A stretch of DNA of 8,397 nt from an uncultured Clostridia bacterium (GTDB taxonomy: Bacteria; Bacillota; Clostridia; Oscillospirales; Acutalibacteraceae): the NCBI GenBank assembly GCA_937884625.1, contig CALGCE010000194.1, positions 1 to 8,397 on the forward strand. The letters are read 5' to 3'. Both the position numbers and the translations under genes were made by a program. The notes below the pieces were generated by a model. That model was not told the origin of the DNA. It did not search any database and worked only from the letters and a program-made list of their open reading frames with translations. Shown here piece after piece: positions 4,080 through 8,397 of this stretch; positions within the stretch are counted from its first letter, which is position 1; every line of letters starts with the position of its first letter.

Positions 4080-5161
4080 TATGCATTTTCCTCTTCAAAT
4101 TTTTTCATAAACTCAACGAGTTTCTCTACGCCCTCTATCGGCATAGCATTGTATATAGACGCTCTCATACCGCCTACCGAACGGTGTCCCTTAATATTAA
4201 CAAAACCTGCTTTTTTAGCCTCTGCTACAAATTTAGCGTCAAGTTCTTCGTTACCCGTTACGAAAGGTACGTTCATAAGAGAACGGTCTTCGGGAACTAC
4301 CGTACCCTTAAATAATTTGCTGTTATCAAGGAAGTCATAAAGAACCTTTGCTTTCTTTTCGTTGTACTTCTTCATTTCTGTAAGTCCGCCCATTTTCTTT
4401 ATCCACTTGAAAACAAGACCTGCTACATAAATGTTATAGCAAGGAGGGGTATTGAACATAGACGCATTTTCTGCGTGTGTAGCATAGTTAAGCATTGTAG
4501 GAGTAATATCCATAGCATTGCCTATCAAATCCTTGCGGATAATTACTATGGTAACACCTGCGGGAGCAACGTTTTTCTGTGCGCCTGCATAAAGTACGCC
4601 GAATTTCTTAACGTTAATCGGCTCTGACAAAATACAACTTGAAATATCTGCTACGAGCGGAATGTCACCCGTATCGGGCAGTGTGTGGTATTTTGTACCG
4701 TAAATGGTATTATTCATACAAATATGAACATAATCGGCATCCTTATCAAAATCAGCCGCAGTGGTTTTTGGAATATAAGAATAAGTCTTATCGGCAGATG
4801 ATGCAACCGCACGTGCTTCGCCGTATCTTGCAGCCTCTTTGTAAGCCTTATTTGCCCACTGACCGGTTATTATGTAATCCGCCTTGTGATTCTTGTTCAT
4901 AAGGTTGAACGGTATCATTGCAAACTGTGTTGATGCACCGCCCTGTAAGAAAAGTACCTCATAGTTATCGGGTATTTCCATTATTTCACGTAAATCTGCC
5001 TCTGCCTGTTTGATAATGGCATCATACTCTTTTGAGCGGTGTGACATCTCCATTACCGACTGACCGGACTCGCCGTATTCAAGCATCTCCTCTGCTGCGG
5101 TACGAAGTACCTCTTCGGGCAACATAGACGGACCCGCACTGAAATTATAAACTCTTGACAT
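4079..5161 (-). CDS. serC: Phosphoserine aminotransferase
   Basis: This PLP-dependent class V aminotransferase converts 3-phosphohydroxypyruvate and glutamate to 3-phosphoserine and 2-oxoglutarate. The start MSRVYNFSAGPS is the family's classic N-terminus. Other marks are SHRSKEY with His41-Arg42, QGGAST at 73-78 for the cofactor phosphate, Trp102, ADISSC with Asp172, GAQKN with the Schiff-base Lys196, and HRSVGGMRASIYNAMP near the C-terminus. The 360-residue length is normal. I chose the ATG at 5161. A longer reading from ATG 5176 adds M-E-V-V-F, but those codons contain the GGAGGT ribosome site that serves 5161. The stop overlaps the serA start as TAATG. A perfect consensus promoter lies 53 bases upstream, with no sign of a T-box or riboswitch in the short leader. 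Confidence 0.96.
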   Translation of the reverse strand: MSRVYNFSAGPSMLPEEVLRTAAEEMLEYGESGQSVMEMSHRSKEYDAIIKQAEADLREIMEIPDNYEVLFLQGGASTQFAMIPFNLMNKNHKADYIITGQWANKAYKEAARYGEARAVASSADKTYSYIPKTTAADFDKDADYVHICMNNTIYGTKYHTLPDTGDIPLVADISSCILSEPINVKKFGVLYAGAQKNVAPAGVTIVIIRKDLIGNAMDITPTMLNYATHAENASMFNTPPCYNIYVAGLVFKWIKKMGGLTEMKKYNEKKAKVLYDFLDNSKLFKGTVVPEDRSLMNVPFVTGNEELDAKFVAEAKKAGFVNIKGHRSVGGMRASIYNAMPIEGVEKLVEFMKKFEEENA

Positions 5162-5213
5162 AAAAACTACCTCCATATTAGCAACTGCTATATTTTTTTG
5201 CGTTAATGGTACT

Positions 5214-5242
5214 ATTATATTCTAATAAAACCCAATTGTCAA
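5214..5242 (-). promoter_or_regulatory. Promoter of serC-serA-phosphatase operon
   Basis: On the minus strand TTGACA (5242-5237), a 17-bp spacer and TATAAT (5219-5214) form a perfect sigma-A consensus. The predicted start is near 5207, giving a leader of about 46 nt before the serC ATG at 5161. Confidence 0.88.
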
Positions 5243-5247
5243 CGGCT

Positions 5248-5319
5248 TTGTTAAATTTTTGTCAAACTTTTATCAAAATTTGCCGACTTGTTTGAATTGA
5301 TTGTTAATTTTTTGTCAAA
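5248..5319 (-). repeat. 19-bp direct repeat pair upstream of the serC promoter
   Basis: On the minus strand TTTGACAAAAAATTAACAA (5319-5301) and TTTGACAAAAATTTAACAA (5266-5248) differ at one base and lie 53 bp apart, about five helical turns. The nearer copy ends 6 bases before the -35 box. They may be operators for a regulator of serC or of the divergent gtrA-type gene, or duplicated -35-like sequences. No regulator can be named. Confidence 0.55.
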
Positions 5320-5346
5320 GTATGCAACAAATACTATCAAGAATAC

Positions 5347-5375
5347 TTGAAAAATCTTACAGTATTTGATATAAT
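5347..5375 (+). promoter_or_regulatory. Promoter of the GtrA-family gene
   Basis: TTGAAA (5347-5352), a 17-bp spacer and TATAAT (5370-5375) are preceded by TG at the extended -10 position. The predicted start is near 5382, only a few bases from the ATG at 5385. This bears on the choice of start codon. Confidence 0.75.
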
Positions 5376-5384
5376 ATAAGAAGT

Positions 5385-5801
5385 ATGGGATGTGATGACT
5401 TGAAGAAGTTGTTTTATAAATTTGTACATACCTTTTTTACAAAAAAGTTTTTGGAATTTACTATACTCGGCGGTATAAACACTTTAAATACTGCAATTTT
5501 CTCTTCGTTAGCAGAAAAAATCGTTCAGGAAAATGTCGCTACTGTTATAGGCTATATAATTTCACTGACAATAGCATACTTTATAAATTGTATCGTTATT
5601 TTCAGGGATAAACTTTCGGTAGTGGGTTATATGAAATTCTGGGTGTCTTATATACCGAATTTTATAATCTTCTTCCTTGTGACCTTCATAACCATAAACA
5701 CATTAGGTCTGCCTCAATTTTGGGCAACGGTTATAGCGGCGATGGTTGCAGGTCCCGTAACGTTTATAATAATGAAAATCTTTGCTTTTAAAAGCAAATA
5801 A
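5385..5801 (+). CDS. GtrA-family four-helix membrane protein
   Basis: The protein of up to 138 residues has four predicted membrane helices at about 23-43, 50-72, 85-107 and 110-132. The GtrA-family features are G-G-I-N-T-x-x-N-T at the start of helix 1, the A-Y-F-I-N turn after helix 2, and a basic K-I-F-A-F-K-S-K end. Members help move lipid-linked sugars across the membrane for wall polysaccharide or teichoic acid glycosylation. No partner glycosyltransferase is adjacent, so the substrate is unknown. The ATG at 5385 is given as the longest form. A TTG at 5400 (MKKLFYKF..., 133 residues) is at least as likely, because the promoter would start the mRNA near 5382 and GGATGTGA (5388-5395) is placed to serve 5400. 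The gene stands alone between divergent serC and the convergent PHP gene. Confidence 0.85.
   Translation: MGCDDLKKLFYKFVHTFFTKKFLEFTILGGINTLNTAIFSSLAEKIVQENVATVIGYIISLTIAYFINCIVIFRDKLSVVGYMKFWVSYIPNFIIFFLVTFITINTLGLPQFWATVIAAMVAGPVTFIIMKIFAFKSK
5781..5798. terminator. Short palindrome at convergent gene ends
   Basis: TTTGCTTTT/AAAAGCAAA is a perfect 18-bp palindrome covering the last codons of the GtrA-family gene. It lies 10 bp before the stop codon of the convergent PHP gene and a short T-run (TTTT) follows. The two stop codons are only 7 bp apart, so some shared terminator is expected. This stem is AT-rich and weak. Confidence 0.3.
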
Positions 5802-5808
5802 GACTGTT

Positions 5809-6600
5809 TTATATCTCTATAAATTCGCCGTTATATAATATACTTGTCTTTTTAAAACCTATATCATATAAATAATCTTTTGTTTTTTCAAACGCATAGT
5901 CTAACATATCAGCACTGTGAGCATCGGAGGAAAGTATTACTTTTCCTCCTTTTTTATTTATATAATGCAAAAGTTCTCTGCTCGGATACGGTGTTGTTCG
6001 CAAACCCCGTGACATAGCACCGGTGTTTACTTCAAACAGGCAGTTACAACCTATAATTTTATCTATATATTTTTTTGTGAGTTCTAAATACTCAGTATTT
6101 AAAAAAACCGTTTCCAGTGTTTCTTCATATTTTGTAATCAGGTCAAAATGCCCTATTATTTCAGGTTTTCTTTTAACGATATAGTCGGTAAAAAAGGTAT
6201 AATAGTCCTCTGCAAGTAAAAGCGGGTCATTATCCCATACCTTTAAGCAGTTATAAAATTCCTCTACACTTCCGTCAATCGGATAATAACTTCCGTTTTT
6301 AAAGGTATAGTGCGACGAGCCTATTATATAGTCGAAATTATCTCTTCTGACAAGGCAGTGTGCATCTTCTTCCACACCTAAATATATTTGTATTTTATCC
6401 TTGTATTTTTCTTTCAAAGCATTTATCTCTTTTATATAACCCGACGTATCTTTCATACAGTATTCCAAATCAAAATCGGTATACCCGTGACCTGAAAATC
6501 CTATCGAACAAAAGCCTTTCTCAATTGCCGATAAAACTATCTGTTCCGGCGTATTATTGCCGTCGCAGTAGGTTGTATGCGTATGCATATTTGATAACAC
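5809..6600 (-). CDS. PHP-domain phosphatase, histidinol-phosphatase (HisJ) family
   Basis: The 263-residue protein carries the full PHP metal-site set: MHTHTTYCDG with His6 and His8, GFSGH with His38, GVEED with Glu77, SSH with His97, GHFD with His151, FEVN with Glu190, and SSDAHS with Asp226 and His228. These bind a trinuclear metal centre that hydrolyses phosphomonoesters. Length and motif spacing fit the Gram-positive HisJ type, which makes histidinol from histidinol phosphate. No other his gene is nearby. It follows dhaL by 25 bp in the same direction, so it may be cotranscribed with dihydroxyacetone kinase genes and act on another sugar phosphate. GTG at 6600 is chosen because GTGGGTG (6613-6607) sits 6 bases ahead; the first ATG at 6588 lacks a ribosome site and would start right at the metal motif. 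Confidence 0.88.
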   Translation of the reverse strand: MLSNMHTHTTYCDGNNTPEQIVLSAIEKGFCSIGFSGHGYTDFDLEYCMKDTSGYIKEINALKEKYKDKIQIYLGVEEDAHCLVRRDNFDYIIGSSHYTFKNGSYYPIDGSVEEFYNCLKVWDNDPLLLAEDYYTFFTDYIVKRKPEIIGHFDLITKYEETLETVFLNTEYLELTKKYIDKIIGCNCLFEVNTGAMSRGLRTTPYPSRELLHYINKKGGKVILSSDAHSADMLDYAFEKTKDYLYDIGFKKTSILYNGEFIEI

Positions 6601-6625
6601 TGATTACACCCACTTTCTACCGTCT

Positions 6626-7246
6626 TTACAACGCCCCTGCAATAACCTCCAACAAATATGTAAACGAGGTCGCTCCGGGGTCTTGATGCCCTATACTTCT
6701 CTCGCCGATATAACTTGCCCTGCCCTTTGTTGCAATAATCGTTTTAGTATATTCTACACCGTCAAATGCCGCTTTCACACCGGCTTCAACTACCGATTTT
6801 GCAGAGTTACCTTCTGCATTTGCTTTTTCCATAGCCTCTAATGACGGAATCATAGCATCAAGCATAGTTTTTTCTCCCTGCACGGAACGACCACGCATCA
6901 TAACACCGTCAACAGCAGATTTCATACAAGCCAAAAAATCGTTAATATCCATAGTGGTTTTATCCGCCATTACCATACCAGCTTTCATAAACGCCGTTCC
7001 GTAAAGAGGACCTGCCGAACCGCCTATTGCCGATACTAATGTCATTCCTACCGTTTTAAGCACCTGCCCGATACTCTGCCCTTGAAGTTCATCAAGTTTT
7101 GACTTTGCTGCCAAAAAGCCTTTTGACATATTGATACCGTGGTCACCGTCGGCAATGGCATTATCAAGTTCGGTTAGGAAGTCTTTTTCTTCCTCCATTT
7201 TTTCACTCATTTTTGAAAGAATTTCAAGTATTGTTTTTGTATCCAT
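6626..7246 (-). CDS. dhaL: Dihydroxyacetone kinase, ADP-binding subunit DhaL
   Basis: The 206-residue protein is a full-length DhaL. Asp28, Asp33 and Asp35 in LDNAIADGDHG match the Mg-ADP-binding Asp residues at 30, 35 and 37 of the E. coli protein. IGGSAGPLYGT (74-84) and KGRASYIGERSIGHQDPG (174-191) complete the nucleotide barrel lid. In the PTS-dependent system DhaL keeps its ADP, is phosphorylated by DhaM, and passes the phosphate to dihydroxyacetone bound in DhaK. Separate K and L subunits, as here, indicate that system and not the fused ATP-dependent kinase. It starts 12 bp after the dhaK stop, with AAGG of the ribosome site overlapping that stop. A PHP phosphatase follows where dhaM often lies. 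Confidence 0.95.
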   Translation of the reverse strand: MDTKTILEILSKMSEKMEEEKDFLTELDNAIADGDHGINMSKGFLAAKSKLDELQGQSIGQVLKTVGMTLVSAIGGSAGPLYGTAFMKAGMVMADKTTMDINDFLACMKSAVDGVMMRGRSVQGEKTMLDAMIPSLEAMEKANAEGNSAKSVVEAGVKAAFDGVEYTKTIIATKGRASYIGERSIGHQDPGATSFTYLLEVIAGAL

Positions 7247-7258
7247 TTAAATTTTACC

Positions 7259-8248
7259 TTACACTTTCATAGCAGGTGTATTTGCAGGAGCATCCAAAAG
7301 ATTTTTCAGTTGTTCGTCCAATTTTAAGAGGGTTAGCGAAAACCCTTCCTGTTCGATAGATGTCATATAATTTCCGACAAAAGTTTTATATATCTTAATA
7401 CCCTTTGCGGCAAGTACATCGTGTGCGTGATTGTTGATAATGTAAAGTTCCATCAAAGGCGTTCCGCCCGAGCCGTTGACCATAAGTGCCACTTCACTGC
7501 CCGAATAATCCAAATCCGATAATATTTTTTGGAGCAACATATCAACAATCTCATTTGCCGTTTTCAGTTTTTCTTTTCTTACACCCGGCTCACCGTGGAT
7601 TCCTATTCCGAATTCCATTTCATCGTCTAAAAGTTCAAATCCCGGTTTCCCGGCGGCGGGAATCGTACTCGGATTAATGGCTACGCCCATTGTGCGTACA
7701 CCTGCAATCGCCTTTTCGGCAACAGCTTTGACCTCTTCAAGTGATGCTCCGGTTTCCGCCATAGCCCCTGCTACTTTATGTACAAAAACAGTTCCGGCAA
7801 CGCCCCTGCGACCAACGGTATAAAGGCTGTTATCAACCGCAACGTCATCATTTGTAACAACCATATCGGTCTTAATGCCGTCCATTTCTGCCATCTCGGC
7901 TGCCATTTCAAAGTTCATAATGTCTCCCGTATAATTCATAGGAATCATCAATACACCTTTTTCGGTAGCAACTGCTTTAACCGCCTCATAAATATGGTCG
8001 GCAGAAGGAGAAGTATATATGGCACCGCAGACGGCAGCGTCCAACATTCCTTTTCCCACATAACCGCCGAATGACGGCTCGTGTCCGCTACCGCCTCCGG
8101 TAATAATTGCCACCTTATTTTCCTTTTTCTCTTTTCTTATAAGCACTCCTTCGCAATCAAGTGCCTTTATCTTATCTGGATATGCTTTAAGTATACCCTC
8201 TATCATTTCTTTTTCTACGTCGCCAACGGCGTTAATAAATTTTTTCAT
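7259..8248 (-). CDS. dhaK: Dihydroxyacetone kinase, substrate-binding subunit DhaK
   Basis: The 329-residue DhaK has the family residues at the same numbers as E. coli DhaK: His56 in ITGGGSGHEPSFGG, Asp109 in NYTGDIMNF, and His218 in FGIGIHGEPGVRKEK, the residue that holds dihydroxyacetone as a covalent hemiaminal. NGSGGTPLMELYI near 258-270 is also typical. The protein presents dihydroxyacetone to DhaL, yielding dihydroxyacetone phosphate for glycolysis in the cytoplasm. ATG 8248 has AAGGAA upstream and matches the family's usual start (MKKFIN). It lies 15 bp after the stop of a membrane-protein gene on the same strand, with no room for a separate promoter, so the operon probably begins outside the window. 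Confidence 0.96.
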   Translation of the reverse strand: MKKFINAVGDVEKEMIEGILKAYPDKIKALDCEGVLIRKEKKENKVAIITGGGSGHEPSFGGYVGKGMLDAAVCGAIYTSPSADHIYEAVKAVATEKGVLMIPMNYTGDIMNFEMAAEMAEMDGIKTDMVVTNDDVAVDNSLYTVGRRGVAGTVFVHKVAGAMAETGASLEEVKAVAEKAIAGVRTMGVAINPSTIPAAGKPGFELLDDEMEFGIGIHGEPGVRKEKLKTANEIVDMLLQKILSDLDYSGSEVALMVNGSGGTPLMELYIINNHAHDVLAAKGIKIYKTFVGNYMTSIEQEGFSLTLLKLDEQLKNLLDAPANTPAMKV

Positions 8249-8263
8249 ACAATTATTTCCTTA

Positions 8264-8397
8264 CTAATTAATAATATTCCCCAAAACACCATAAGATAAA
8301 ACCATCATTATAATACTTGCCATAACAATTCCTAACATAACTGCTAAAAAAGTTTTCTTTTTATCCATATTTAAAACTGAAGCAATAAGTGAACCTG
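8264..8397 (-). CDS. C-terminal fragment of a membrane protein, small multidrug export-like
   Basis: An open frame enters from the right edge on the minus strand and ends at TAG 8266-8264, giving the last 43 residues. They contain a first hydrophobic stretch (GSLIASVLNM), a basic turn D-K-K-K, and a final membrane helix of about 22 residues (FLAVMLGIVMASIIMMVLSY), then a short tail. This pattern resembles the C-terminus of the small multi-drug export (PF06695-type) family, which I name only as a likely match. It is 15 bp upstream of dhaK on the same strand and so probably shares its mRNA. Nothing visible links it functionally to dihydroxyacetone; uptake or efflux of a small metabolite is a guess. 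Confidence 0.6.
   Translation of the reverse strand, partial: GSLIASVLNMDKKKTFLAVMLGIVMASIIMMVLSYGVLGNIIN

Noticed and set aside
5162..5207. T-box or riboswitch ahead of serC
   Set aside because: The predicted leader is only about 46 nt, with no specifier-type stems, antiterminator motif or terminator hairpin.

Overview
The window reads as an AT-rich, Gram-positive Clostridia-type chromosome, probably a gut Oscillospirales or Lachnospirales relative. This is inferred from strong GGAGG ribosome sites, consensus sigma-A promoters with 17-bp spacers, TTG/GTG starts, TAATG gene overlaps, and a PqqD / HPrK-like / S24-S26 trio of a kind I associate with Clostridia. No rRNA, tRNA, CRISPR array or transposase was found.

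Layout. (1) Bases 1-1801 (+): the end of an unrecognised protein, then a 37-residue peptide with an F-E-x-P leader and a double-glycine-type motif, an attenuator-like hairpin, and three overlapping genes: an HPr-kinase/PEPCK-fold P-loop protein, a PqqD-like RiPP recognition protein and a signal-peptidase-like S24/S26 protein. This looks like a RiPP-type (ribosomally made, modified peptide) locus without a visible cyclase or radical-SAM enzyme. (2) Bases 1802-2265: a gene-poor gap that holds a compact candidate type I toxin-antitoxin module. It has a 23-residue hydrophobic toxin on the minus strand and a convergent antisense RNA on the plus strand, each with its own near-perfect promoter. An inverted repeat lets the toxin mRNA leader pair with its own 3' tail. 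A heptamer repeat, a degenerate palindrome and a strong bidirectional terminator complete the gap. (3) Bases 2266-5161 (-): serC-serA-HAD phosphatase, overlapping by one base at each junction, with a perfect consensus promoter ahead of serC. The HAD protein occupies the place where a phosphoserine phosphatase is expected. (4) Bases 5385-5801 (+): a lone GtrA-family membrane protein with its own promoter, convergent with the next group. (5) Bases 5809-8397 (-): the end of a probable small-multidrug-export-type membrane protein, then dhaK, dhaL and a PHP-family (HisJ-like) phosphatase, in a likely operon. dhaM is not in the window.

How they work together: serC/serA/HAD would make serine from 3-phosphoglycerate. 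DhaK and DhaL would phosphorylate dihydroxyacetone with a PTS phosphoryl donor encoded elsewhere. The peptide locus would make, phosphorylate or otherwise modify, and trim a small peptide of unknown function. The most novel parts are the kinase-RRE-peptidase peptide locus and the RNA architecture of the toxin module beside it.
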